The notes beneath the pieces are model-generated. The model saw only the letters and a list, made by a program, of their open reading frames with translations, was not told where the DNA came from and ran no database searches. Shown here in pieces: positions 21,128 to 29,524 of a stretch of DNA of 64,000 nucleotides (the stretch's first letter is position 1; the number at the start of each line of letters is the position of its first letter). The position numbers and the translations under genes are program-made. The stretch comes from Stenotrophomonas sp. ESTM1D_MKCIP4_1 (GTDB lineage Bacteria > Pseudomonadota > Gammaproteobacteria > Xanthomonadales > Xanthomonadaceae), in NCBI RefSeq assembly GCF_003086895.1, contig NZ_CP026004.1, forward strand, positions 4,050,684 to 4,114,683. Reading direction: 5' to 3'.

Positions 21128-21242
21128 GTAGAGTCGACTGTCAGTCGACTGCTCTTCCATCAGCGGCGGGAATGCACGCGCCTGGCGCGTAAGTCGACTA
21201 ACAGTCGACTCTACCCGGTCGACTCTACCCGGTCGACTCTAC
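21128..21242. repeat. SMAG dimer (GTAGAGTCGACTGTC class) with tandem tails
   Basis: Two inverted GTAGAGTCGACTGTCAGTCG palindromes (21128-21150 and 21192-21214) are followed by two extra copies of the 14-bp tail CCGGTCGACTCTAC. The group fills the gap between trpE's upstream side and the lipid kinase 3' end. Confidence 0.85.
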
Positions 21243-22174
21243 CCCTGCCCCACCAGCAGCTCGCAACCGGCCGGCAGATGCATCCGCACGCGCCCGGCCA
21301 CGCAGTCGATGCGGAACCGGCGGGCCTGCACGGGTTCACCGTCCAGGTTCAAGGTCAATGCCTGGGGGGCGTCGATCTGCAGCCACGGCAGCTGCGCGCG
21401 GGTCGCCACGCGCTCCAGTGCCGCTTCCTTGCCGCCGGTCAGCATCTGGCCCAGGGTGGCGGCCACCTCGCCTTCCAGTTCGGGCACCACGGTGACATCC
21501 AGCAGGCCGTCGTTGATCTGCGCCTGCGGGCACAGCTGCTGGCCGCCGCCGGCCTGGCGGCCATTGCCGATGCCCAGGGCGATGAAGCCGCCTTCCCACT
21601 CGAATTCCGGGCCGGACAGGCGTGCGGTGATCGGTTCGATGCGCCCCAGCTTGGCGATGCCGGTGATGACGTAGGCCAGTCCACCCAGCATCTTCTTCAG
21701 GCCCGCATCGGTTTCCACCGTCACCTGGGTGCCGAAGCCACCGCTGGCGAGATTGGCACACCACCAGGGCGTGCCATCGGCCTCCACCCGCAACAGGTCG
21801 ATGGGCTGTGCCGGCGCATGCCGGATCAGCGCGAAGGCATCGCGGGGCTCGGTGGGAATTCCGGCCGACGTGGCGAAGTCGTTGGCCGTGCCCATCGGCA
21901 CCAGTGCCAGCGATGGCAGCGCGTCGGCGGGCTCATCGCGGTGGGCCAGGGTTTCAGCCACCGCACTGAGCGTGCCGTCGCCGCCGGCCGCCACGATCAC
22001 ATCCACGCCGTGGTCGATGGCTTCGGCAACATAGCGCTCGGCGTCGCCCTCTTCCCAGGTCACCCGCACTTCCAGCTGCACGCCCTGCCCGCGCCAGTGG
22101 CCGACAGCCTCGCGCAGTTCGTCATTGCCAGCGGATTTTCCGTTGAGGATCAGGCGCCAACGCGGGGTGGTCAT
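21239..22174 (-). CDS. yegS: YegS-like lipid kinase
   Basis: A 311-residue member of the diacylglycerol kinase family. The N-terminal domain has the nucleotide-binding motif [13 protein letters not shown] (about 67-79) and PMGTANDFA; the C-terminal domain is beta-rich with [16 protein letters not shown]. YegS phosphorylates phosphatidylglycerol in vitro, but the cell substrate is not settled. I start at ATG 22174 ([12 protein letters not shown]). Its 3' end overlaps the last bases of a SMAG tail. Confidence 0.93.
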   Translation of the reverse strand: MTTPRWRLILNGKSAGNDELREAVGHWRGQGVQLEVRVTWEEGDAERYVAEAIDHGVDVIVAAGGDGTLSAVAETLAHRDEPADALPSLALVPMGTANDFATSAGIPTEPRDAFALIRHAPAQPIDLLRVEADGTPWWCANLASGGFGTQVTVETDAGLKKMLGGLAYVITGIAKLGRIEPITARLSGPEFEWEGGFIALGIGNGRQAGGGQQLCPQAQINDGLLDVTVVPELEGEVAATLGQMLTGGKEAALERVATRAQLPWLQIDAPQALTLNLDGEPVQARRFRIDCVAGRVRMHLPAGCELLVGQG

Positions 22175-22250
22175 GCAGGTACTTCCTGTGGGGGGCGCAC
22201 AGGCTATCAACCGCGCGTTCGCGGCCAGTGAACGCCAACGCTTGGAAACA

Positions 22251-22273
22251 GTAGTTCCACGCCATGCGTGGAT
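22251..22273. repeat. SMAG repeat (GTAGTTCCACGCC class)
   Basis: A single GTAG-headed palindrome, variant of the GTAGATCCACGCCATGCGTG class, upstream of yegS and at the 5' edge of a possible small RNA. Confidence 0.8.
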
Positions 22274-22299
22274 GATGGTGCAGGGGAACCGACGCGGTG

Positions 22300-22437
22300 C
22301 CGCAACCGCCCTGTCATGCAGGTGTCATGGCCAATCAGGAGAGTGGAAGGCCATAGCAGGGACGATGGATGGAGGCAGGATCAGCCTCCCACGAATGCAG
22401 CAGGGCCGCGCGCCAGTGATGGGCGCGGCCTTTTTTT
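22300..22437 (+). ncRNA. Possible small RNA with its own terminator
   Basis: The gap between yegS and the GNAT gene contains a CCTCC-containing hairpin (GGAGGCAGGATCAGCCTCC, 22371-22389) and then a terminator stem GGCCGCGC...GCGCGGCC followed by seven T (22404-22437), all on plus. No open frame of note lies here. The terminator would have no gene to end unless a transcript starts inside the gap, so a small RNA is suggested. The 5' end is a guess. Confidence 0.4.
22404..22437 (+). terminator. Intrinsic terminator
   Basis: GC stem GGCCGCGC/GCGCGGCC with an 11-nt loop and the T run TTTTTTT on plus, ending a few bases before the stop of the converging GNAT gene. Confidence 0.85.
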
Positions 22438-22438
22438 A

Positions 22439-22921
22439 TCAACCGTTGGCGAAATCGTGCAGCGCCTGGCCCTGCAACCGGTACACGGTCCACTCATCCT
22501 GCGCCTTCGCGCCGGCCGCGGTGTAGAACTCGATGGCCGGCGTGTTCCAGTCCAGCACCGACCACTCGAAACGGCCGCAGCCTTCGGCCACCGCCTGGCG
22601 CGCGATGTACTTCAGCAGCGCCTTGCCCGCGCCGACACCGCGCTTTTCCTGGCTGACGTACAGGTCTTCCAGGTAGATGCCCTTTCGGCCCAGCCAGGTG
22701 GAGTAGTTGTAGAAGTACACCGCATAGCCGATGGCCTCGCCGTCGGCCTCGCAGATCAAGGCACGGGCCGTGGCATCGGCACCGAACAGGCTCTCGGCAA
22801 TACCGATCTCATCGGTCTGCACCGAATGTGCGGCCTTCTCGTAGATGGCCAGCTCACGGATGAAATGCAGGATCAGGCCGGCATCGGCCACGGTGGCCGG
22901 ACGGATGTTCAACAGTGCCAT
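22439..22921 (-). CDS. GNAT N-acetyltransferase (diamine acetyltransferase-like)
   Basis: A 160-residue GNAT enzyme similar to spermidine/spermine or thialysine acetyltransferases. Motif A for acetyl-CoA is VSQEKRGVGAGKALL (about 89-103), preceded by the strand GIYLEDLYV. The tail FEWSVLDWNTPAIEFYTAAGA is typical. The substrate is not certain; a polyamine or a lysine analogue is plausible. It starts at ATG 22921, just after a long hairpin that separates it from rpe. Confidence 0.9.
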   Translation of the reverse strand: MALLNIRPATVADAGLILHFIRELAIYEKAAHSVQTDEIGIAESLFGADATARALICEADGEAIGYAVYFYNYSTWLGRKGIYLEDLYVSQEKRGVGAGKALLKYIARQAVAEGCGRFEWSVLDWNTPAIEFYTAAGAKAQDEWTVYRLQGQALHDFANG

Positions 22922-22930
22922 GAGAATGAG

Positions 22931-22981
22931 AAAAGGGGACGGAGGGGCTTAATCGAGCTTAATCCCCTCCGTCCCCTTTTT
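22931..22981. terminator. Long hairpin between rpe and the GNAT gene
   Basis: A perfect 17-bp inverted repeat (AAAAGGGGACGGAGGGG and its mirror) around a 16-17 nt loop that itself contains AGCTTAAT-type symmetry. It ends with a T run on plus and, read on minus, also ends in TTTT. It likely terminates rpe (the gene whose stop is 2 bp away, upstream in minus reading is the GNAT start), and lies between a start and a stop. Confidence 0.75.
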
Positions 22982-22982
22982 G

Positions 22983-23657
22983 TCAGCGGGCCGCAGCGAC
23001 GTTGGCGCGCATCTGCGCGATCACGTCCTGGTAGCTGGTCTTGGCGTTGAAGATGGCCGAACCGGCCACGAAGGTGTCGGCGCCGGCCGCGGCAATGGCG
23101 CCGATGTTGTCGGCCTTCACGCCACCATCGATTTCCAGGCGGATGTCCTTGCCGCTGGCATCGATCTTCTGGCGGACCACGCGCAGCTTGTCCAGCGCCG
23201 AGGGAATGAACGCCTGGCCACCGAAGCCCGGGTTGACCGACATCAGCAGCACCAGGTCCAGGTCATCCAGCACCCAGTCCAGGATGTCCACCGGGGTGGC
23301 CGGGTTCAGCACGATGCCCGGCTTGCAGCCCAGCGAGCGGATCAGCTGGATGGTGCGGTGCGGGTGGCGGCTGGCCTCCGGGTGGAAGCTGATGTAGGTG
23401 GCACCGGCCTCGGCGAAGTCCGGAATGATGCGGTCCACCGGCTCGACCATCAGGTGCACGTCGATCGGCGCGGTCACGCCGTGCTTGCGCAGGGCCTGGC
23501 AGACCATCGGGCCGATGGTCAGGTTGGGCACGTAATGGTTGTCCATCACGTCGAAGTGGACCCAGTCCGCACCGGCGGCCAGGACGTTGTCCACTTCCTC
23601 GCCCAGGCGGGCGAAATCGGCGGACAGGATGGACGGGGCGATGAGGCAGTTGGACAT
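22983..23657 (-). CDS. rpe: Ribulose-phosphate 3-epimerase
   Basis: A 224-residue TIM-barrel enzyme that interconverts ribulose-5-P and xylulose-5-P in the pentose phosphate pathway. The metal and acid-base motifs are visible: [16 protein letters not shown] (about 7-22), [17 protein letters not shown] (34-50), DVHLMVEP (66-73), [11 protein letters not shown] and EIDGGVK. The start is ATG 23657. Downstream on minus comes the GNAT-side hairpin; upstream lies the DnaJ-domain gene, 30 bp away. Confidence 0.97.
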   Translation of the reverse strand: MSNCLIAPSILSADFARLGEEVDNVLAAGADWVHFDVMDNHYVPNLTIGPMVCQALRKHGVTAPIDVHLMVEPVDRIIPDFAEAGATYISFHPEASRHPHRTIQLIRSLGCKPGIVLNPATPVDILDWVLDDLDLVLLMSVNPGFGGQAFIPSALDKLRVVRQKIDASGKDIRLEIDGGVKADNIGAIAAAGADTFVAGSAIFNAKTSYQDVIAQMRANVAAAR

Positions 23658-23687
23658 GGCCGGGGCCTTGGAGACGAGGGAAAGGGG

Positions 23688-24017
23688 TCAGCGCTTGCGC
23701 AGCGTCTTGATGCGGTCGTAGGCGGCGTTGATGCGCCGCGACTTCTGTTCGGCCTGCTGCTGCAGCTCGGGGGCCGCGCCGCCGAGCTTGTCGGGGTGGT
23801 ACTGGGAAATGAGCTTGCGGTAGGCCCGTTCGACCTCGGCGTCGGTGGCCTCGGAGGTCAGCCCCAGCTCGCGGTACGGGTTTTCCTTGTTCAGGCGGAA
23901 CCAGTCCGAATCAAAGGCGTGGCCGATCAGCAGGCCGATGACCGCCCCGAACAGCGGATTGGGCCGGAACAGCAGGGCGCCGGCGATGAATCCGAGCAGT
24001 TTTCCGTACCAGCGCAT
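23688..24017 (-). CDS. DjlA-like membrane-anchored DnaJ-domain protein
   Basis: A 109-residue protein. An N-terminal glycine-rich membrane segment (about 5-33, ending GLLIGHAFD as in DjlA) is followed by a J-domain (about 45-105) with HPD in ISQYHPDKLGG. It would recruit DnaK to the inner membrane. It lacks the TerB-like middle domain of full DjlA and is therefore short. I choose ATG 24017 (MRWYGKLLGFIAG), because DjlA proteins begin with this membrane motif; an ATG 36 bp upstream is possible. It is probably co-transcribed with rpe. Confidence 0.85.
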   Translation of the reverse strand: MRWYGKLLGFIAGALLFRPNPLFGAVIGLLIGHAFDSDWFRLNKENPYRELGLTSEATDAEVERAYRKLISQYHPDKLGGAAPELQQQAEQKSRRINAAYDRIKTLRKR

Positions 24018-24161
24018 GGCGCCCCAGGGTCGACCGGCGAAATGGACGCTCATTTTACGTCACAGCGGGCCCGGACGGCTTTACACTAGGCCGCCCGCTG
24101 ACCAGTTGCGGGCCCGCCGGGTCCGCTGGGCAGCCGTATCGACGAAGCCCCAGGAGTGCCC

Positions 24162-25088
24162 GTGCCGACCACGCTGTTGCAATCCGATCTCCCCGGCCTG
24201 CCCTTGCGCCATCGCGGCAAGGTGCGTGATGTGTTCGATATCCCGCGTGAGCGGCTGCCGGCAGGGACCCCGCCGGGCGACTACCTGCTGATGGTGGCCA
24301 CCGATCGCCTGTCGGCGTTCGACGTGGTCCTGCCCGACCCGATCCCGGGCAAGGGCGAGATGCTCTGCCAGGTGTCCAATTTCTGGTTCGCCAAGACCGC
24401 GCACCTGATGCCCAACCATCTGACCGGCATCGACGTGGCCAGCGTGCTGCCCGAAGGCGTGGACCCGGCCCTGTACGCCAAGCGCGCCGTGGTCACCCGC
24501 AAGCTGAAGCCGGTGCCGGTGGAAGCGATCGCCCGCGGCTACCTGATCGGCAGCGGCTGGAAGGACTACCAGCGTACCGGCAAGGTGAGCGGCATCGACC
24601 TGCCCGATGGCCTGCGCCAGGCCGAGCAGCTGCCCGAGCCGATCTTCACCCCGTCCACCAAGGCCGCCGTCGGCGACCATGACGAGAACATCGATTTCGA
24701 TGCGATGGTCAAGCAGGTGGGCGCGGACCTGGCCGAGCGCGTGCGCGATGCCACCCTGCGCATCTACAAGTTCGCTGCGGACTATGCCCGCGAGCGCGGC
24801 ATCATCCTGGCCGACACCAAGTTCGAGTTCGGTACCGATGCCGATGGCCGCCTGTACATCATGGACGAGATGCTGACGCCGGATTCCTCGCGTTACTGGC
24901 CGGCCGACGAGTACGAAGTGGGCACCAGCCCGCCGAGCTACGACAAGCAGTTCGTGCGTGATTACCTGGAAACGCTGGACTGGGGCAAGACCGCCCCGGG
25001 CCCGACGATTCCGGCAGAGATCATCGAGCGCACCCGCGCCAAGTACGCCGAGGCGCTGCAGCGCCTGGCCGGGATCAGCGTCGACTGA
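24162..25088 (+). CDS. purC: SAICAR synthetase
   Basis: A 308-residue phosphoribosylaminoimidazole-succinocarboxamide synthase for purine synthesis. Visible motifs are [12 protein letters not shown] (about 15-26), [49 protein letters not shown] and [17 protein letters not shown]. The start is GTG 24162: AGGAG lies 5 bp upstream and it gives the usual N-terminus. A GTG 6 bp earlier overlaps the ribosome site. It is divergent from the DnaJ-domain gene. Confidence 0.96.
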   Translation: MPTTLLQSDLPGLPLRHRGKVRDVFDIPRERLPAGTPPGDYLLMVATDRLSAFDVVLPDPIPGKGEMLCQVSNFWFAKTAHLMPNHLTGIDVASVLPEGVDPALYAKRAVVTRKLKPVPVEAIARGYLIGSGWKDYQRTGKVSGIDLPDGLRQAEQLPEPIFTPSTKAAVGDHDENIDFDAMVKQVGADLAERVRDATLRIYKFAADYARERGIILADTKFEFGTDADGRLYIMDEMLTPDSSRYWPADEYEVGTSPPSYDKQFVRDYLETLDWGKTAPGPTIPAEIIERTRAKYAEALQRLAGISVD

Positions 25089-25479
25089 TGCCCCAGCGCC
25101 CCCGGCCGGACTGGCTGGGGGCGTTCTGACACCGGCCCCCCTCGGACCGGTTCCGACCTCGAAAACCCCGCGCTGCGCGCGATCGTCGACCAACGGTCGA
25201 CTCTACCCCCGCGCGCGCGCCGCCGGACTGGACCCGGTAGAGTCGACCGTTGGTCGACTGTTCTTCGTTCCGCCCTCGAAAACCCCGCGCTGCGCGCGAT
25301 CGTCGACCAACGGTCGACTCTACCCCGGCGGTGCCGCCCGGTCGGTTGCGCCTCGTCGGTGCCCCCCGTCGGTGCGTCCCGGTCGGTTCCACCCGGTCGG
25401 TTCCACCCCGCCGGTGCGACCCTGTCGGTGCCACCCGGCCCCCCCGCACCGCCCGGCCCGGGCGGAGTATGCTGGCCGC
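25089..25479. repeat. SMAG cluster and degenerate tandem repeat
   Basis: This 391-bp gap has no gene. Three GTCGACCGTTGGTCGAC palindromes are found at 25184-25206, 25237-25259 and 25301-25323. A block of about 53 bp (from CCTCGAAAACCCCGCGC to the CTCTACCCC tail) occurs twice, at 25157 and 25274. From about 25325 to 25450 a degenerate tandem repeat follows, with a unit like CCCGGTCGGTTCCA of 12-15 bp. It should contain the promoter of the Mpo1-like gene near its right end. Confidence 0.8.
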
Positions 25480-25965
25480 ATGCAGACCACCACCCAGCTT
25501 GCGCGGCCGATCGACCGCTACTTCGCCAGCTATTCCGACGACCATCGCAACGTCATCAACCAGCGCATCCACGTGGTCGCGGTGCCGGCCATCCTGTGGT
25601 CGGTGGTCGCCCTGCTGTGGTGCGTGCCGCCGTTGATCACCTGGTTCCAGTACGGCATCTGGGCGGCCTTCGCCATGTTCAGCGCCTGGTGCTTCTACAA
25701 CAAACTGTCGCGCCCGCTGGGCATCGGCATGCTCATCCAGTTCTTTGTGTTCGGCTGCCTGTGCCGCCTGCTGGAGGCTGAAATCGGTCTGCACAACCTG
25801 TTCTGGCTGGCGGTGGGCGTGTTCGTGGTGGCCTGGGTCGCGCAGTTCATCGGCCACAAGTTCGAGGGCCGCAAGCCCAGCTTCCTGACCGACCTGACCT
25901 ACCTGCTGATCGGCCCGGCCTGGGTGATGGCCAAGGCCTACCGCAAGCTCGACTGGCGTTACTGA
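25480..25965 (+). CDS. Mpo1-like (DUF962) membrane protein
   Basis: A 161-residue membrane protein with four helices, of the DUF962/Mpo1 family. Yeast Mpo1 is a 2-hydroxy fatty acid dioxygenase that uses iron. Conserved polar residues are HRNVINQRIHVVAVP (about 22-36) and QFIGHKFEGRKPSFL (about 124-138), with the His residues able to bind metal. The bacterial substrate is unknown. Start at ATG 25480 gives a complete family match. Confidence 0.88.
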   Translation: MQTTTQLARPIDRYFASYSDDHRNVINQRIHVVAVPAILWSVVALLWCVPPLITWFQYGIWAAFAMFSAWCFYNKLSRPLGIGMLIQFFVFGCLCRLLEAEIGLHNLFWLAVGVFVVAWVAQFIGHKFEGRKPSFLTDLTYLLIGPAWVMAKAYRKLDWRY

Positions 25966-26318
25966 CCTTCTCTCCGGCGTCGCCTGCGGTCGTTTCCTGA
26001 ACGGGCCAAGCCCGTCACCCCTGCTCCACGATCGACCTGCCAGCCTGCAGTGCGCGGGCCGCACCCGCCTGCCTGCGCGCCCGCCATGCGGCCCCCAGCC
26101 GTTGTCGCACGGGGGCGCAGGCGGCCATGCGCGGGCGTAGGGAGCCGATCCGGCAAAGCCGGGGACCACACGCCGCAAGGCCGGGAAAACGGCTTGCCGC
26201 ACCGCAAAAAAGATGAATAGCGCACGTTACATGCTGTTTGTGGCCGTTACATGGGTTTCGGCGACATTTGGCTGACTGTTAGACTCACTGACCTGCTCGT
26301 GAATCACGGATTCCCTGC
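25966..26318. other. Gene-free region upstream of the Mrp operon
   Basis: This 353-bp gap has no supported gene. It is GC-rich at 26040-26150 with imperfect inverted sequence around CGCCATGCGGCCCCC, then becomes AT-richer at about 26210-26290, where the Mrp promoter is most likely. I see no riboswitch. Confidence 0.6.
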
Positions 26319-29147
26319 ATGCTCCCCAGCCTGCCCCTGCTGCTGGCCCTGCCGTTCCTGATGGCAGTGGCTGTTGCGGCCTTCCCCCGTAGTTCCCGCT
26401 CGACAGCCGCCTGGCTGGCGGCGCTGGCGCCGTTGGGCGGATTGGCCATCCTCGGCTGGCTCACCCCGGCCGTGATGGACGGCCAGGTGGTACGCACTCT
26501 GGTGCCCTGGCTGCCGCAGATCGGGCTGGATTTCGCCCTGCGCCTGGATGGCCTGGCCTGGATGTTCGCCGGCATGGTGCTGGGCATCGGCGCGCTGGTG
26601 GTGCTGTATGCGCGCTACTACCTCAGCAGCCAGGACAACGCGCACCGCTTCTACTGTTACCTGCTGCTGTTCATGGGCGCCATGCTGGGCATGGTGCTGT
26701 CGGGCAACCTGCTGCTGCTGATGGTGTTCTGGGAAATGACCAGCATCAGCTCGTTCCTGCTGATCGGCTTCTGGTCGCACCGCAAGGACGCCCGCGAGGG
26801 CGCGCGGATGGCGCTGGTGATCACCGGTGGCGGCGGCCTGGCCCTGCTGGGTGGCGTGCTGCTGATCGGCCGCATCGTCGGCAGCTTCGATCTGGACGTG
26901 GTGCTGGCCGCCGGTGAGCAGATCCGCGCCAGCGCGCTGTACCCCTACGCCCTGTTCCTGGTGCTGGCCGGCATCTTCACCAAGAGCGCGCAGTTCCCGT
27001 TCCACTTCTGGCTGCCGCACGCGATGGCCGCGCCCACTCCGGTGTCGGCCTACCTGCACTCGGCCACCATGGTGAAGGCCGGCGTGTTCCTGCTGGCGCG
27101 CCTGCACCCGGCGCTGGCCGGCAGCGAGCTGTTCTTCTACACGGTCAGCGGCATCGGCGCGCTGACCCTGCTGATCGGCGCCTGGAACGCGATCTTCCAG
27201 CACGATCTGAAAGGCCTGCTGGCCTACTCGACCATTTCCCACTTGGGCCTGATCACCCTGCTGTTCGGCCTGTCCACGCCGATGGCGGTGGTGGCCGGCG
27301 TGTTCCACATCCTCAACCACGCCACCTTCAAGGCCTCGCTGTTCATGGCCGCCGGCATCATCGACCACGAGACCGGCACCCGTGACATGCGCAAGCTGGG
27401 CGGGCTCCGGAAGCTGATGCCCTTCACCAGCGCGCTGGCGATCATCGCCTCGCTGGCGATGGCCGGCATCCCGCTGCTCAACGGCTTCCTGTCCAAGGAA
27501 ATGCTGTTCGCCGAGGCGCTCACCGCCGGCGGGCCCGGCACCATGCGCACGGCGGTGTCGATCGCCGCGCTGCTGGCCGGCGTGTTCGGCGTGGCCTACA
27601 GCCTGCGCTTCGTGCACGACACGTTCTTCGGCCCCGGCCCGCACGATCTGGACCGCGTGCCGCACGAGCCGCCGCGCTGGATGAAGGTGCCGGTGGAGAT
27701 CCTGGTGGTGATCTGCGTAGCGGTGGGCATCGCCCCGGCGCTGACCGTGGCGCCGGTACTGCATGCGGCGGCCGGTTCCATCCTCGGCAACGCCATGCCC
27801 GAATACAGCCTGTCGGTCTGGCACGGCTTCAACCTGCCGCTGGCGATGAGCGCGATCGGCGTGGTCGGCGGCGTGGCCCTGTACTTCGGCCTGCGCAAGG
27901 TGATCAACCTGCACGGCGTGGAGAACACCGCCACCGGCCGCAACGTCTTCCACGCACAGCTGGATACGATTTCCGCGCTGGCCATGCGCCTGACCAATGG
28001 CATTGCCAACGGCAGCCTGCAGCGCATGCTGCTGGGCCTGGTGCTGGTGGCGATCACCGTGGCGGCCGCGCCCTACATCGCCAACCCGGCATCGCCCAAC
28101 TGGACCAGGCCGCAGCCGATCCCGCTGCTGGGCTGGGCGCTGTGGCTGGTGATGATGGCCTGCGCCGTGGCCACCCTGCGCGTCTACAAGCAGCGCCTGC
28201 TGGCGGTGCTGCTGGTCGGTGGCGTCGGCCTGATGGTGGCGCTGACCTTCGTGTTCCTGTCCGCGCCGGACCTGGCCCTGACCCAGCTGCTGGTGGAGAT
28301 GGTGACCCTGGTGCTGATGCTGCTGGGCATGAACTACCTGCCTGCCCAGTCCGGGCCGGAGCGGCCGCGCTGGCGCAAGCGCCGCGATGCAGTCATCGCC
28401 ATCATCGCCGGTGCCGGCCTGGGCGCGCTGGCCTACAGCGCGATGACCCTGCCGCCGAACACCATGGCCGGCGAGATGCTCGCCCGCGCCCTGCCCGAAG
28501 CGTATGGGCAGAACGTGGTCAACGTGATCCTGGTCGACTTCCGCGGCTTCGATACGTTTGGCGAGATCACCGTGTTCGGCATCGCCGCACTGGTGGTGCA
28601 TGCCCTGCTGCGGCGCACGCGCATGGCCCCGGAACAGATCATGCCGGGCCCACCGATCAAGCTGCCGGTGCCGGCCGACCTGGCGCAGATCATGTTCCCG
28701 CTCACCCTGACGGTGTCGATCTTCCTGTTCCTGCGTGGCCACAACGCGCCCGGCGGCGGCTTCATCGCCGGCCTGGTGCTGGCCGTACCGCTGCTGATCC
28801 AGTACGTGATCCAGGGCACTGCCTCGGTCGAATCGCGCTTCGGCTTCGATTACATCCGCTGCATCGGCGTGGGCCTGCTGATCGCCCTGCTCAGCGGCAG
28901 CGCCTCGATGCTGTTCGGCGTACCGTTCCTGACCAGTGGCCATCTGGACCTGCATCTGCCGCTGATCGGCGAGGTGCCGCTGGCCAGCGCGATTGGTTTT
29001 GATATCGGCGTGTACCTGGTGGTGTTCGGCGGCGCCATGCTGATGCTGTCGATGATGGGTACGGTCAAGCCATCGCGCACGCGCACCGCGCGCCGCGGCG
29101 AGATCGACCTGCAACGCCGTTCGGCCCGCACCGGGGAGATGCACTGA
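26319..29147 (+). CDS. mrpA: Mrp antiporter fused subunit A/B
   Basis: A 942-residue membrane protein, the large subunit of the Mrp (Mnh/Pha) Na+(K+)/H+ antiporter. The N-terminal half is like NuoL, with about 14-16 helices and the key motifs SSFLLIGFWSHRKDAR, KSAQFPFHFWLPHAMAAPTPVSAYLHSATMVKAG (about 225-258) and HILNHATFKASLFM. The C-terminal 130 residues (from about 785) match subunit B, so this is the fused A/B form and the operon has no separate B gene. It is the first gene of a six-gene operon in which each start overlaps or abuts the preceding stop. Confidence 0.95.
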   Translation: MLPSLPLLLALPFLMAVAVAAFPRSSRSTAAWLAALAPLGGLAILGWLTPAVMDGQVVRTLVPWLPQIGLDFALRLDGLAWMFAGMVLGIGALVVLYARYYLSSQDNAHRFYCYLLLFMGAMLGMVLSGNLLLLMVFWEMTSISSFLLIGFWSHRKDAREGARMALVITGGGGLALLGGVLLIGRIVGSFDLDVVLAAGEQIRASALYPYALFLVLAGIFTKSAQFPFHFWLPHAMAAPTPVSAYLHSATMVKAGVFLLARLHPALAGSELFFYTVSGIGALTLLIGAWNAIFQHDLKGLLAYSTISHLGLITLLFGLSTPMAVVAGVFHILNHATFKASLFMAAGIIDHETGTRDMRKLGGLRKLMPFTSALAIIASLAMAGIPLLNGFLSKEMLFAEALTAGGPGTMRTAVSIAALLAGVFGVAYSLRFVHDTFFGPGPHDLDRVPHEPPRWMKVPVEILVVICVAVGIAPALTVAPVLHAAAGSILGNAMPEYSLSVWHGFNLPLAMSAIGVVGGVALYFGLRKVINLHGVENTATGRNVFHAQLDTISALAMRLTNGIANGSLQRMLLGLVLVAITVAAAPYIANPASPNWTRPQPIPLLGWALWLVMMACAVATLRVYKQRLLAVLLVGGVGLMVALTFVFLSAPDLALTQLLVEMVTLVLMLLGMNYLPAQSGPERPRWRKRRDAVIAIIAGAGLGALAYSAMTLPPNTMAGEMLARALPEAYGQNVVNVILVDFRGFDTFGEITVFGIAALVVHALLRRTRMAPEQIMPGPPIKLPVPADLAQIMFPLTLTVSIFLFLRGHNAPGGGFIAGLVLAVPLLIQYVIQGTASVESRFGFDYIRCIGVGLLIALLSGSASMLFGVPFLTSGHLDLHLPLIGEVPLASAIGFDIGVYLVVFGGAMLMLSMMGTVKPSRTRTARRGEIDLQRRSARTGEMH

Positions 29148-29524
29148 TGGAACTGGCCCTGGCCACCGCGATCGGCGTGCTGACCGCCATCGGCATCTAC
29201 CTGCTGCTGCGCGCGCGCAGCTTCGATGTGATCCTCGGCATGACCTTCCTGTCCTATGCCACCAACCTGCTGATCTTCGCCGGTGGCCGCGTGGTGCTGG
29301 GCAAGGCGCCGGTGCTGAAGGATGGCGTGGACAGCCACCTGGGCAACTACACCGATCCGCTGCCGCAGGCACTGGTGCTGACTGCCATCGTCATCGCCTT
29401 CGCGATGACCGCAGTGAGCATCGTGCTGGCCATGCGCAGCCGCAGTGACAACCACAGCGACCACGTCGATGCGCACGAACCGGATGAGGACGCCCCGCCG
29501 CGTCGGGACGAGGACCACGCATGA
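29147..29524 (+). CDS. mrpC: Mrp antiporter subunit C
   Basis: A 125-residue NuoK-like subunit with three helices (about 3-23, 28-50, 75-100) and the motif YATNLLIFAGGR. The acidic, His-rich tail is cytoplasmic. The ATG at 29147 shares the final A of the subunit A stop codon (TGATG). Confidence 0.93.
   Translation: MELALATAIGVLTAIGIYLLLRARSFDVILGMTFLSYATNLLIFAGGRVVLGKAPVLKDGVDSHLGNYTDPLPQALVLTAIVIAFAMTAVSIVLAMRSRSDNHSDHVDAHEPDEDAPPRRDEDHA

Noticed and set aside
26304..29372. 1022-residue open frame on minus
   Set aside because: It is the antisense of the fused Mrp A/B gene, rich in His, Gln and Arg, with no domain.
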